Position numbers and translations under genes: made by a program | Source of the DNA: Hymenobacter wooponensis | GTDB lineage: Bacteria > Bacteroidota > Bacteroidia > Cytophagales > Hymenobacteraceae | Length of the DNA: 64,000 nt | Direction: 5' to 3' | Assembly: GCF_004745865.1 (NCBI RefSeq) | Contig: NZ_SRKZ01000003.1 | Span: 620,001 to 684,000, forward strand | The notes under the pieces: generated by a model | Seen by the model: only the letters and a program-made list of their open reading frames with translations | Databases searched by the model: none | What the model was told of the DNA's origin: nothing | Shown here: piece after piece, positions 27,487 to 36,071 of the stretch | Layout: every line of letters starts with the position of its first letter | Numbering within the stretch: position 1 is the first letter of the stretch

Positions 27487-28815
27487 ATGAAAAAGTCGAT
27501 CTACGCCGTGTTTGATGTGGGCAAAACGAACAAGAAGGTCATCTTGTTTGACGAGGAGCGCCGCATAATTGATGAGCACCAACAGGTGTGCCTCGAAACC
27601 GTGGACGAGGAAGGTTTTCCCTGCGAAACCCTCTCCCGCCTCTCCCAGTGGGTGCACGACCGCTGGAATGCGCTGCGCCACAATGCCCACTACAACCTGA
27701 AGGGTGTGAATTTCACCTCCTACGGAGCCAGCTACGTGCATCTGGGCGCCAACGGCCAGCCCATTCTGCCGCTTTACAACTACCTGAAGCCCCTGCCCGA
27801 AATGCTGCAGGATCGGTTTTTTGCCGAGCTAGAGCAAAGCCCCGAGGAATTTGCCGCCGAAACCTGCTCGCCTAAGCTGGGCATGCTCAACTCGGGCATG
27901 CAGCTCTACTGGCTTAAGCACCATAAGCCCGACCAGTACGCGCGCATCCGCACTTCCCTGCACCTGCCGCAGTACCTATCATACCTCATCACGGGCGAGG
28001 CCTTTAGCGACTACACCTCCGTGGGCTGCCACACTGGCCTTTGGAACTTCAAGCTAGGCCGCTACCACGATTGGGTGTACCGCGAGGGCATCGACGACAA
28101 GCTGGCGCCCCTCACCAAAGATTCCATTGCCTCCGTAGTAGATGGTATTCTGGTGGGCGTAGGCCTGCACGACAGCTCCGCCGCGCTGGTGCCCTACATG
28201 CAGGAAGATGAAAAGCCTTTCCTGCTGGTTTCCACGGGCACCTGGGCCGTGACCTTCAACCCCTTCAACCGGGAACCCCTTACGCCGGAGCTGCTGCGCC
28301 GCGACTGCCTGAGCTACCTCTCGCCCAAGGGTGAAATGACGAAAGCGTCACGGGTATTCTTCGGGCGGGAGCATGACTTCCAGGTGCAGCGCATCGCCCA
28401 CCACTTCCACGTCAAGCCCGACTTCTACCAGTCGCTGATGGTGGCCCGCCCCTACGAGGAGGTGGCCGACCCCTTCCACCCCTGGTGCATGCGCGGCACG
28501 GGCCCCTTCCCCGAGGAGCAGGTAAGCGAGTGGGACCTCTCGGGCTTCAAAACGGCCGCCGATGCCTACCAGCATCTCATGCAGGGCCTGATGGGCATTC
28601 TCACGGAGTCCATCAACCTGATCCGCAAAGAGGAGAAGTTGATTTACGTGGACGGCGGCTTCGCCCGTAACCCCCTGTTCATGCAGCTGCTGGCCACCAA
28701 CTTCCCCGGCGTAAAAATCCGCACCCTGGAGGTTCCGCAAGCCACGGCCCTGGGCGCCCTCATCCACATGGAGCAGGGCGAGGCCTGGAAGAAAACGCAG
28801 CTGCTGTTTAGCTGA
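27487..28815 (+). CDS. rhaB: Rhamnulokinase (FGGY family)
   Basis: A 442-residue FGGY-family carbohydrate kinase with the two-domain ribonuclease-H-like fold: AVFDVGKTNKKVILFD at the start, NFTSYGASYVHL, LHDSSAALVPYM and LLVSTGTWAV in the second domain, and IYVDGGFARNPLFMQLL near the end. It would phosphorylate L-rhamnulose at O-1, making the substrate of RhaEW. It starts 2 nt after rhaI in a clear operon. FGGY subfamilies are hard to separate by eye, and fuculokinase is the alternative, but the operon context supports rhamnulokinase. Confidence 0.88.
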   Translation: MKKSIYAVFDVGKTNKKVILFDEERRIIDEHQQVCLETVDEEGFPCETLSRLSQWVHDRWNALRHNAHYNLKGVNFTSYGASYVHLGANGQPILPLYNYLKPLPEMLQDRFFAELEQSPEEFAAETCSPKLGMLNSGMQLYWLKHHKPDQYARIRTSLHLPQYLSYLITGEAFSDYTSVGCHTGLWNFKLGRYHDWVYREGIDDKLAPLTKDSIASVVDGILVGVGLHDSSAALVPYMQEDEKPFLLVSTGTWAVTFNPFNREPLTPELLRRDCLSYLSPKGEMTKASRVFFGREHDFQVQRIAHHFHVKPDFYQSLMVARPYEEVADPFHPWCMRGTGPFPEEQVSEWDLSGFKTAADAYQHLMQGLMGILTESINLIRKEEKLIYVDGGFARNPLFMQLLATNFPGVKIRTLEVPQATALGALIHMEQGEAWKKTQLLFS

Positions 28816-28836
28816 TTGTTGCTGGCTAGAGGTTAA

Positions 28837-28862
28837 CTCCCCTCCTCAGCTGAGGAGGGGAG
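28837..28862 (+). terminator. Perfect 26-bp palindrome after rhaB
   Basis: A perfect palindrome centred on CAGCTG whose arms read CTCCCCTCCTCAG and its complement. It begins 22 nt after the rhaB stop and 39 nt before lutA. There is no T run, so termination is uncertain. The left arm is identical to the start of the composite repeat unit at 7894 and 40752, so it looks like a collapsed copy of that unit. Confidence 0.6.
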
Positions 28863-28900
28863 CTTAGTTCTGTTCGCCTTATGTCAAGAAGGCCTAATAC

Positions 28901-29641
28901 ATGAAAGTAGCCCTTTTTATTCCCTGCTACGTCGACCAGTTTTATCCGCAGGTGGGCATTGCTACCCTGCAGCTGCTGGAAAAGCTGGGCGTGCGGGCCG
29001 ATTTCCCCAGGCAGCAGACCTGCTGCGGCCAGCCCATGGCCAACAGCGGCTGCGAGCGGGATGCCATTCCGGTGTACCACAACTTCGTGGACACTTTCGA
29101 GAATTACGACTACGTGGTTGGGCCCGCCGGCAGCTGCGTGTACCACGTGCGCAAGCACTTCGATATTATCGAGCAGACGCCCGCCGTCCAGCACGTGCGC
29201 ACCAACACGCGCGAGCTGTTCGACTTTATCCTGAATGTGCTGGGCGTGACGGAAATACCCACTACGTTTCCCCACCGCGTAGGCCTGCACCTGAGCTGCC
29301 ACGGGCAGCGCGGCCTGCACCAGGCCAACGAATCGGAGATGACGCCCGTGCGTGACGGGCAGCTGCGGCGCCTGCTCTCCGGCGTGCGGGGCCTGGAGCT
29401 AACGGAGCTAGACCGCAACGACGAGTGCTGCGGCTTCGGGGGCACCTTTTGCGTGAGTGAGGCCGGCATCTCCGCCCGCATGGGCCAGGACCGCGTGCAC
29501 GACCACGTGCGCAACGGCACCGAGGTGCTCACCGGCGGCGATATGTCGTGCCTGATGCACCTGGAAGGCATTGTGCGCCGGCAGAAGCTGCCCATCCGGG
29601 TGCTGCACGCGGCCGAAATCCTTAACGGCATCCTGTTATGA
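28901..29641 (+). CDS. lutA: Lactate utilisation Fe-S protein LutA
   Basis: A 246-residue protein with the duplicated cysteine-rich CCG domain: TCCGQPMANSG near residue 41 and ECCGFGGTFCV near 180, each preceded by a Pro-Cys or His-Cys segment (FIPCYVDQF, LSCHGQRG). It matches LutA/YkgE, the heterodisulfide-reductase-like subunit of the LutABC complex that oxidises L-lactate to pyruvate. It overlaps lutB by 4 nt, so translation is coupled. Its position right after rhaI-rhaB fits disposal of L-lactate formed by RhaEW. Confidence 0.93.
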   Translation: MKVALFIPCYVDQFYPQVGIATLQLLEKLGVRADFPRQQTCCGQPMANSGCERDAIPVYHNFVDTFENYDYVVGPAGSCVYHVRKHFDIIEQTPAVQHVRTNTRELFDFILNVLGVTEIPTTFPHRVGLHLSCHGQRGLHQANESEMTPVRDGQLRRLLSGVRGLELTELDRNDECCGFGGTFCVSEAGISARMGQDRVHDHVRNGTEVLTGGDMSCLMHLEGIVRRQKLPIRVLHAAEILNGILL

Positions 29642-31005
29642 GCCACTCTCAGCGTTCCGATATTTTCCTGCTCGATGCCGAGCGCACCACCTGGCACGAC
29701 GAGACGCTGTGGTTTGTGCGCCAGAAGCGCGACAAAGCCGTGTACGCTACGCCGGAGTTCCAGGAGCTGCGCCAGCTTGCCTCCGACATCAAGGACCACA
29801 CGCTGAGCCGCCTGAATTTCTACCTGCAGCAGTTCGAGGAAAATGCCCGCCGCAACGGCGTGCAGGTGCACTGGGCCGCCGATGCCGCGGAGCACAACGC
29901 CATCGTGCTCGGCCTGTTGCGCCAGCACGGCGCCACCCGGGTGGTCAAGAGCAAGTCCATGCTCACGGAGGAATGCCACCTCAACCCCTACCTCACCCAG
30001 CACGGCATTGAGGTAATTGACACCGACCTGGGGGAGCGCATCATTCAGCTGCGAGAGGAAGCACCCAGCCACGTGGTGCTGCCCGCCATCCACCTGAAAA
30101 AGGAGGATGTGGGCGACACCTTTCACCTCCACCTGGGCACCACCAAAGGCAACAACGACCCCCAGCAGCTCACCGAAACCGCCCGCCAGCACCTGCGCGA
30201 GAAGTTTCTGGCGGGGCAGGTGGCTATATCGGGGGTGAACTTCGCCGTGGCCGAAACGGGCTCGGTGGTCGTGTGCACCAACGAGGGCAACGCCGACCTG
30301 GGCGTGAACCTGGCTAAGGTGCACATTGCCTGCATGGGCATGGAAAAGCTGATTCCGCGCCTCTCCGACCTGAGCGTGTTCACGCGCATTCTTACCCGCA
30401 GCGCCACGGGCCAGCCGGTTACTACCTACACTTCCCACTTCACCAGGCCAGGGGAGGGCAAGGAAATGCACATAGTCATCGTCGACAATGGGCGCACCAA
30501 GCAGCTCGGCCGCCCCGACTTCCGGGCGTCCCTGAAGTGCATCCGGTGCGGGGCCTGCATGAACACCTGCCCGGTGTACCGCCGCAGCGGGGGCCACAGC
30601 TACGACTTCACGATTCCCGGCCCCATTGGCGCCATTCTTTCGCCCAACATCGACATGCGCAAGCATGCCTCCCTGCCCTTTGCCAGCACCCTCTGCGGCT
30701 CCTGCACGGATGTCTGCCCGGTGAAAATAGACATCCACACCCAGCTGTATAAGTGGCGGCAGGTGCTAGGCCAGGCGGGGGAAATTCCGGCCAGCAAAAA
30801 GTGGAGCATGCGCCTGCTCAGCCGGGTGCTCTCCAAGCCGGGCATGTACAGCCTCGGCGGCCGGGTGGCCCGGCAGGGGCTGCGCCTGCTCCCCCACGGC
30901 CTCACCCACGCCGGCGGCTACAACCCCTGGGCCATTGCCCGGGAGCTACCCGAGCCCCCCAGGCAAAGCTTCCGCGAGTGGTACGCTGAACAGGCCGGGC
31001 AATAA
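29638..31005 (+). CDS. lutB: Lactate utilisation iron-sulfur protein LutB
   Basis: A 455-residue subunit of the LutABC lactate oxidase. The N-terminal LUD domain (about 70-300) includes SKSMLTEECHLN and GVNFAVAETGSVV. Two ferredoxin-type 4Fe-4S motifs follow: CIRCGACMNTCPVY near 301 and CGSCTDVCPVKI near 353. The C-terminal region ends with YNPWAIARELPEPPRQSFREW, typical of LutB. The ATG overlaps the lutA stop. A very long antisense frame across this gene is a codon-bias shadow. Confidence 0.94.
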   Translation: MSHSQRSDIFLLDAERTTWHDETLWFVRQKRDKAVYATPEFQELRQLASDIKDHTLSRLNFYLQQFEENARRNGVQVHWAADAAEHNAIVLGLLRQHGATRVVKSKSMLTEECHLNPYLTQHGIEVIDTDLGERIIQLREEAPSHVVLPAIHLKKEDVGDTFHLHLGTTKGNNDPQQLTETARQHLREKFLAGQVAISGVNFAVAETGSVVVCTNEGNADLGVNLAKVHIACMGMEKLIPRLSDLSVFTRILTRSATGQPVTTYTSHFTRPGEGKEMHIVIVDNGRTKQLGRPDFRASLKCIRCGACMNTCPVYRRSGGHSYDFTIPGPIGAILSPNIDMRKHASLPFASTLCGSCTDVCPVKIDIHTQLYKWRQVLGQAGEIPASKKWSMRLLSRVLSKPGMYSLGGRVARQGLRLLPHGLTHAGGYNPWAIARELPEPPRQSFREWYAEQAGQ

Positions 31006-31020
31006 TCAGCCTCGCTCTTC

Positions 31021-31172
31021 ATGTCGAGCTTATCAAGACATCTCGCATGCTGACGTTGCCCTTATAACCCGCATGTCATCCTGACGAAGGAAGGATCTTC
31101 TCAGGTGTGAACGACTGGCGTAGAACGATCCGTGCTGACGTGGTAAGATCCTTCGCAAGCTCAGGATGACGT
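31021..31172. repeat. Intergenic repeat block between lutB and lutC
   Basis: Fragments of the dispersed family are present: a diverged ATGTCGAGCTTATCAAGACA arm near 31021, then GTCATCCTGACGAAGGAAGG at 31075-31094. Its near-complement (GATCCTTCGCAAGCTCAGGA) spans about 31147-31166, and the loop carries CTGGCGTAGAACGA, a one-base variant of the usual linker. It separates lutC from lutAB, which are usually contiguous. Confidence 0.75.
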
Positions 31173-31219
31173 GCTTTTATCTTTAATGCTCCATCACTTT
31201 TCACCTCATCCCTTCACCC

Positions 31220-31789
31220 TTGACTTCTTCCCGCGAAAAAATTCTGGCGGCCGTGCGCGCCAACCAGCCCGCTGAATTGCCGCTGCCCACCGTGCCTCTG
31301 TTTGAGGGTGATGACTCGGTGGAGAAGTTCACGGCTATTCTGCAGGGCATAGGTGGGCAGGTGGTGGAGGTGACGGATGTTGCCCGGCTTCCGGAAGTTA
31401 TTCATGGTCTGTACCCCACTGATTACCGCATTGCCTCTCCCCTGCTGCCCGAGGCCAACGTGCCGGTAGATGCGAATACTTCCATTGAGGTGCTGGCCGG
31501 CGTGGAGCTGGCCGTGCTGCAGGGCGAGTTTGGCGTAGTGGAGAACGGCACCATCTGGGTGCCCGAGGCCAACATGCTGCACCGCGCCCTGCCCATGATA
31601 ACCCAGCACCTGGCCCTGGTGCTCGACCGGCGCCACCTGGTAGCCACCATGCACCAGGCCTATGCCCGCCTGACCTCCGTGGGGAGCTACGGCACCTTTC
31701 TGGCGGGCCCGTCTAAAACGGCGGATATTGAGCAGTCGTTGGTGATTGGGGCCCATGGCGCCCGGAGCATGACGGTGCTACTGGTGTAG
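31220..31789 (+). CDS. lutC: Lactate utilisation protein LutC
   Basis: A 189-residue LUD-domain protein (LutC/YkgG), third subunit of the lactate oxidase. Visible features are the N-terminal MTSSREKILAAVRAN helix, FGVVENGTIWVPE and the C-terminal YGTFLAGPSKTADIEQSLV, all typical of LutC. The likely start is TTG, giving MTSSREKIL, because no ATG fits. It stands 214 nt after lutB, with a repeat block between, so it may be less tightly coupled than lutAB. Confidence 0.9.
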   Translation: MTSSREKILAAVRANQPAELPLPTVPLFEGDDSVEKFTAILQGIGGQVVEVTDVARLPEVIHGLYPTDYRIASPLLPEANVPVDANTSIEVLAGVELAVLQGEFGVVENGTIWVPEANMLHRALPMITQHLALVLDRRHLVATMHQAYARLTSVGSYGTFLAGPSKTADIEQSLVIGAHGARSMTVLLV

Positions 31790-31894
31790 GCTTATGGCGA
31801 GGCGGGCCGTAAAGCATTTCGGCTGGTAGTGCGTTTAGTCTTCTAGTTGGGGAGATGAAGCCCTGACGCAATAGGCCTACAACTAGCTGCCGGT

Positions 31895-32650
31895 ATGAAA
31901 AACGAGTTGGCGTATCAACTGGCGAAGCCCGAACTGGCCCTGGCCCAGCTGGTAGAAAGCTTCTGGATGCTGAAAACGGACGCGGGAGCCGATAAAACCA
32001 TCATGGTGCTGCCCGATGGGCGCATAGATGTGCTGTTTTCCTACTCCGCAACCGAGCCCTTTCATGCTACGCTGATGGGCCTAGGCACGGAAGCAGGCCC
32101 CACCACACTGGCGGCCGGAATGGTCATGTACGCGGTCAGCCTCCGCCCCCTGGCCGCCGAATACCTGCTCCAGACCAGCGTGGCGGATATTGTGAATACT
32201 GCCCGACTGCTCCCCTCCGGCTTCTGGGGCATCACGCTAGCTGACCTAACAGATTTAGGTCAGTTTTGCGCCAAGCTGAGCACCCAGCTTTTAGGCCTAC
32301 TTCCCGCCACTATTGATGTGCGCAAGCAGCGCCTCTTTGCGACCCTCACCGCCACTAATGGCACGCTGCCCGTGCAGGAGCTGGCAGAAGAGGCGGGCTG
32401 GAGCAGCCGGCAGATTAACCGCTACTTTCAGCAGTATTTCGGTATCTCGCTGAAGACCTATTGCGCCATTTTGCGCTTTCGAGCTTCTTTCCCGCAGCTG
32501 AAAGCCGGCCACTTATTTCCGGAACTACCCTTCGCCGACCAGGCGCACTTCATTCGGGAAGTGCGCAAGTTTGCGGGGGTGCGCCCCAAAGAACTGGCCC
32601 GCAACCTCGACGACCGATTTATACAATTTTCCGCCTGGCCCGCCGAATAG
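31895..32650 (+). CDS. AraC-family transcriptional regulator
   Basis: A 251-residue regulator. The N-terminal 140 residues resemble the DUF6597-type sensor region often found in such proteins (LVESFWMLKT, MVLPDGRIDVLFSYS). The C-terminal part (about 145-240) is an AraC/XylS helix-turn-helix: LPVQELAEEAGWSSRQINRYFQQYFG and then FADQAHFIREVRKFAGVRPKEL. It is followed 27 nt later by the Tet(X)-like monooxygenase, whose candidate promoter overlaps its stop codon. It probably controls that gene. Effector unknown. Confidence 0.85.
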   Translation: MKNELAYQLAKPELALAQLVESFWMLKTDAGADKTIMVLPDGRIDVLFSYSATEPFHATLMGLGTEAGPTTLAAGMVMYAVSLRPLAAEYLLQTSVADIVNTARLLPSGFWGITLADLTDLGQFCAKLSTQLLGLLPATIDVRKQRLFATLTATNGTLPVQELAEEAGWSSRQINRYFQQYFGISLKTYCAILRFRASFPQLKAGHLFPELPFADQAHFIREVRKFAGVRPKELARNLDDRFIQFSAWPAE

Positions 32651-32655
32651 CTTTG
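32648..32655 (+). promoter_or_regulatory. Candidate -7 element of the monooxygenase gene
   Basis: TAGCTTTG, an exact TAnnTTTG match, overlaps the stop codon of the AraC-family gene and lies 22 nt before the monooxygenase start. A TTTT at 32627-32630 is the only -33-like sequence at roughly suitable spacing. Confidence 0.5.
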
Positions 32656-32677
32656 CCTTCGTACTTATCAACTACGA

Positions 32678-33853
32678 ATGACCATGCTACTCACTGGTAA
32701 AAAAACAGCCATTATTGGCGGCGGCCCCGGTGGCCTCACCCTAGCCCGCCTACTCCAGCAGCGCGGAGCCGAGGTAACGGTTTTCGAGCGCGACACCGAC
32801 CGCACCGCCCGCCAGCAGGGCGCCACCCTCGACCTGCACGACGAATCGGGCCTGCGCGCCCTCACGGAAGCGGGCCTCCTCGCCGCCTTCCAGCAGCACT
32901 ACCGCCCCGGCGCCGACAAAATCCGCCTGACGGATGGTCAGGCCAACATTCTCTACGATCAGCACCAGGAAACCGACGCGGCCACCTTCGGCCACGAGCA
33001 CTTCCGGCCCGAAATTGACCGGGGCCCGTTGCGCGACCTGCTCCTCGACTCACTCCAGCCCGACACTATCGTTTGGGACAGTCAATTGCTAGGCCTGGAG
33101 CCGCTTGCCGAGGGCTGGCAGCTCCGTTTCCGCAATGGCACCACCGCGTACGCCGACTTGGTAGTAGGCGCCGATGGAGCTAACTCGAAAGTGCGCCCGC
33201 TGGTAACGCCCACTCAGCCGTTTTTTACGGGGTTTACGGTAGTGGAAGGCAACGTGTACGAGGCGGTCCGGCACGCGCCGGCCATGGCGGCGCTGGTGCA
33301 AGGCGGAAAAGTGTTTGCCCTTGACGGCAAGCAGTCCATAATCATTAGTGCCAAGGGCGACGGTAGCATCTCCTTCTATACCGGGCAGCGTACCTCGGAG
33401 GCGTGGGTGCAGGAAAGCGGCATCAACTTCCAGAACCCGCAGCAGGTAGCGCAGTGGTTTGCCCATGATTTTGCGGACTGGCACCCCATTTGGCGCGAGT
33501 TGGTTGCTACTGACCAGGCTTACTTCGTGCCTCGCCCCCAATACTGCATGCCCCTCAATCAGCACTGGGACGCACAGCCGAACCTTACGCTACTCGGCGA
33601 CGCGGCCCACCTCATGCCGCCGTACGCCGGTGAAGGTGTGAATATGGCCATGCTCGATGCCCTGGAGCTGAGCAACTGCCTGACTAGCCCTGCCTTTTCC
33701 AGCACCCGTGAGGCTATTGCCCAGTATGAAACCGAGATGCGCCGCCGCGCCGCCGAAGCCGCTCATATGTCGATAGTATCAATGGAGGAGCTGCACTCGC
33801 CCAACGGCATCGCCTGGATGAGCCAGGTGGTAAGTCCTATTTTGAGTAACTGA
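32678..33853 (+). CDS. Tet(X)-like FAD-dependent monooxygenase
   Basis: A 391-residue class A flavoprotein monooxygenase. The FAD-binding GGGPGGLTLARLLQQRG lies near residue 15, with FERDTDRTARQQGATLDLH, the DG motif VVGADGANSKVR near 160 and the second FAD motif LLGDAAHLMPPYAGEGVNMA near 305. The segments TLDLH, EIDRGPLRDLLLDSL and GDAAHLMPP are also found in Tet(X), the tetracycline-inactivating enzyme of Bacteroides. Homologues with other substrates are common in Bacteroidota, so tetracycline activity should not be assumed. It follows an AraC-family gene that may regulate it. The substrate is unknown. Confidence 0.85.
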   Translation: MTMLLTGKKTAIIGGGPGGLTLARLLQQRGAEVTVFERDTDRTARQQGATLDLHDESGLRALTEAGLLAAFQQHYRPGADKIRLTDGQANILYDQHQETDAATFGHEHFRPEIDRGPLRDLLLDSLQPDTIVWDSQLLGLEPLAEGWQLRFRNGTTAYADLVVGADGANSKVRPLVTPTQPFFTGFTVVEGNVYEAVRHAPAMAALVQGGKVFALDGKQSIIISAKGDGSISFYTGQRTSEAWVQESGINFQNPQQVAQWFAHDFADWHPIWRELVATDQAYFVPRPQYCMPLNQHWDAQPNLTLLGDAAHLMPPYAGEGVNMAMLDALELSNCLTSPAFSSTREAIAQYETEMRRRAAEAAHMSIVSMEELHSPNGIAWMSQVVSPILSN

Positions 33854-34226
33854 ACATACATTTTACGCGAGTCCACCATTAGCAAGTAGTGGTCTTAACA
33901 CCGATGTACACCTCGTTTGTCAAGCCGGCGCAAACTGATATGTCTCGACAAGACTTTGATAGACTCCACCCAATCGAGCGCATAATCGGAGCGTTTTTGC
34001 TTTTGATGCCGCCAGTTGGTTGACTGGTGCTATGCAGGTACGGATAAGGGCATAATAGCCCATTGCAGTTGACCAAACCGGTACTTGGCAAGGGCAAGCA
34101 TTCATGCTGCCCTTGCCACAACGCGTGAATTCCCGTACACTTGCAAGGGACTTGTGTTCCTACTATCACCCCAAGCGGGCGACTTTCGCAGTCGATTCGG
34201 TTGGGGTGTACTTCTTTCTAACTGGT
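33854..34226. other. Gene-poor gap of about 370 bp
   Basis: No convincing gene. The minus-strand frame at 33920-34105 ends in LRLCARLGGVYQSLVETYQF, which has the look of a protein C-terminus and might be a remnant of a lost gene, but I recognise no family. The base composition is visibly less GC-rich than the flanks. No TAnnTTTG element or repeat copy was seen. Confidence 0.3.
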
Positions 34227-34913
34227 ATGGAGCACCCCTTAGACAACCCCATCTGGCAAGCCCTGTCCACCGGCAATAAAGCCCTGGCTATAGGCGACGA
34301 GCTAGCCCAGGTCTTACCGCGCGACATCGGCGCTTTCGCAGGCCTGGCGGAGTACACTCCCCGCGCCTTTGCCCGCCTGCACGAACTGACCATAGCGGGT
34401 GGGCCGACCGTGCTCTTCACCGCCGAGCCCATCCAGTTGCCGGCGGGTTGGCGGCTGCTTCTGCACAAGGAGCTATTGCAGTTGGTGTATCCGCATTCTA
34501 CGGTTCCTTCTGTTGAGGTCGGTAGCGTAGTAGCCTTAAAGGAACGGGATGTACCAGCCATGCTAGATCTTACGGCCCTAACCAACCCGGGCCCATTCCT
34601 GGCGCGCACCATTGCTTTTGGTCAGTATCACGGCATTTTTCAGGACGGCCAGCTGGTGGCCATGGCCGGACAACGGCTGCAACCCACACCCTATACTGAA
34701 ATCAGCGCGGTGTGCACCCATCCTGCGCATCTCGGCCGTGGGTATGCCCGGCAACTGGTGCTGCATCAAATAGGTCTCATCCTCGCGGCAGGCCACCTGC
34801 CCTTTTTGCACGTGAACGAAGACAATGCCACAGCCTACGCTTTGTACCTGAAACTCGGCTTCTCCCTCCGCCGACGCCTGCATGTGTATGTGCTCGAAAA
34901 GCAGGTGGAGTAG
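34227..34913 (+). CDS. GNAT-family N-acetyltransferase
   Basis: A 228-residue protein with a C-terminal GNAT fold. The acetyl-CoA-binding segment is VCTHPAHLGRGYARQLVLHQ near 160 (R/Q-x-x-G-x-G/A pattern), followed by FLHVNEDNATAYALYLKLGF with the typical N-x-x-A-x-x-L-Y-x-x-L-G-F signature. The N-terminal third is a family-specific region (FR47-like arrangement). The frame is open 41 codons upstream, but the ATG at 34227 gives a normal start, MEHPLDNPIW. The acceptor substrate is unknown. It is followed 27 nt later by an amine oxidase-like gene, perhaps in one transcript. Confidence 0.85.
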   Translation: MEHPLDNPIWQALSTGNKALAIGDELAQVLPRDIGAFAGLAEYTPRAFARLHELTIAGGPTVLFTAEPIQLPAGWRLLLHKELLQLVYPHSTVPSVEVGSVVALKERDVPAMLDLTALTNPGPFLARTIAFGQYHGIFQDGQLVAMAGQRLQPTPYTEISAVCTHPAHLGRGYARQLVLHQIGLILAAGHLPFLHVNEDNATAYALYLKLGFSLRRRLHVYVLEKQVE

Positions 34914-34940
34914 TCGTTACGTACCTTTTCTTCTACCTGT

Positions 34941-36038
34941 TTGAATCCTGTTATCATCATTGGAGCGGGCCTAGCGGGCCTGACTGCCGCCCAGGCACTA
35001 CACGCCGCCGGGCGAGCCGTACTCGTCTTGGAAGCCCGCTCCCGGGTAGGCGGGCGTACGCTTGCCGTACCGGCCGTGCCGGGCAGCCCGGAGGAAGAAT
35101 GGCTCGACATTGGGGCCACCTGGGGATGGGCCCACCATCCGTACTTGATGCAGCTGCTCGCACAACTGCAGCTGCCCCCCTTCGCACAGTACAGCACGGG
35201 GGCTATGGCCTATGAAACGCCCGACCAGATACACCAGCTAGCTTACCCAGCTACGGGAGCCCCTTACCTGCGGCTGCCGGGCGGAGCGGCGGCCCTTTGT
35301 ACTAAATTAGCCCGCCAAATGCCGGAAACCAGTCTGCAGCTCAACACCTGCGTAACAGCGCTACGCCAGCTACCAAACGATGGTGGAGTAGAAGTAGTAG
35401 CGGAGTTGAACGGCCACGAGCACCGTACCGTTGGGGCCGCTGTGATACTAGCGCTGCCGCCGCGGCTAGTAGCCCAACATATTCACTTTGCCCCGGCGCT
35501 TCCTCAAGCGGTGCAACAAACGCTGTCGGCCGTACCCACCTGGATGAGCCATGCCATGAAAAGTATGGTTGTTTACCCCGAGCCTTTCTGGCGGGCACAG
35601 GGGTCATCGGGCTTTGCTATCAGTCAAGTGGGACCTTTGGGAGAAATTCATGATGCCTCGCCGGCGGCCGGACAGGTCGGCGCCCTGTTTGGCTTCTTCA
35701 CCACTGGGCATCCGATGCGCTCTGCTTCAGCGGCGGAGCGGCAGGCGGCCGTCCTGATCCAGCTAACGCGTCTGTTTGGTCCGAGTGCCAGCAAACCTCT
35801 CGCGTACCATGAACTGGATTGGACTCGGGAGCCGTTCACTAGTATCTCCGGCGACGAGCAGCCACCATCGCAGGTACCCTTGCAGGGGCCAGAGCTTCTG
35901 CAGCAAGCATACTGGAACGGGCGGCTCCACTGGGCCGGAGCGGAAACCTCCGTAAGCGAATGGGGTCGTTTAGATGGGGCTGTTGAGTCGGGCTGGCGAG
36001 CGGCCCGGCAGGTGCTAACGGCTACCTCCGCAGGCTAG
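34941..36038 (+). CDS. Flavin-containing amine oxidase family protein
   Basis: A 365-residue FAD-dependent oxidoreductase. The dinucleotide-binding motif VIIIGAGLAGLTAAQAL is at the very N-terminus and LEARSRVGGRT follows, the classic amine-oxidase FAD signature. The C-terminal LHWAGAETSVSEWGRLDGAVESGWRAA matches the conserved FAD-binding end of the family. The best start is TTG at 34941, since the FAD motif begins 4 residues later. At 365 residues it is shorter than most monoamine oxidases (about 450). The substrate is unknown. It is convergent with the fucose-route operon, 33 bp apart. Confidence 0.85.
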   Translation: MNPVIIIGAGLAGLTAAQALHAAGRAVLVLEARSRVGGRTLAVPAVPGSPEEEWLDIGATWGWAHHPYLMQLLAQLQLPPFAQYSTGAMAYETPDQIHQLAYPATGAPYLRLPGGAAALCTKLARQMPETSLQLNTCVTALRQLPNDGGVEVVAELNGHEHRTVGAAVILALPPRLVAQHIHFAPALPQAVQQTLSAVPTWMSHAMKSMVVYPEPFWRAQGSSGFAISQVGPLGEIHDASPAAGQVGALFGFFTTGHPMRSASAAERQAAVLIQLTRLFGPSASKPLAYHELDWTREPFTSISGDEQPPSQVPLQGPELLQQAYWNGRLHWAGAETSVSEWGRLDGAVESGWRAARQVLTATSAG

Positions 36039-36071
36039 GTGGCCTATGGTGTGCTGCGCTACCCCCTCGTC

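Noticed and set aside
29110..30738. Minus-strand open frame of 542 codons across lutA and lutB
   Set aside because: It lies antisense to two clearly recognised Lut genes, has His/Val/Gly-rich low-complexity content and no family resemblance. It is an effect of high third-position GC.
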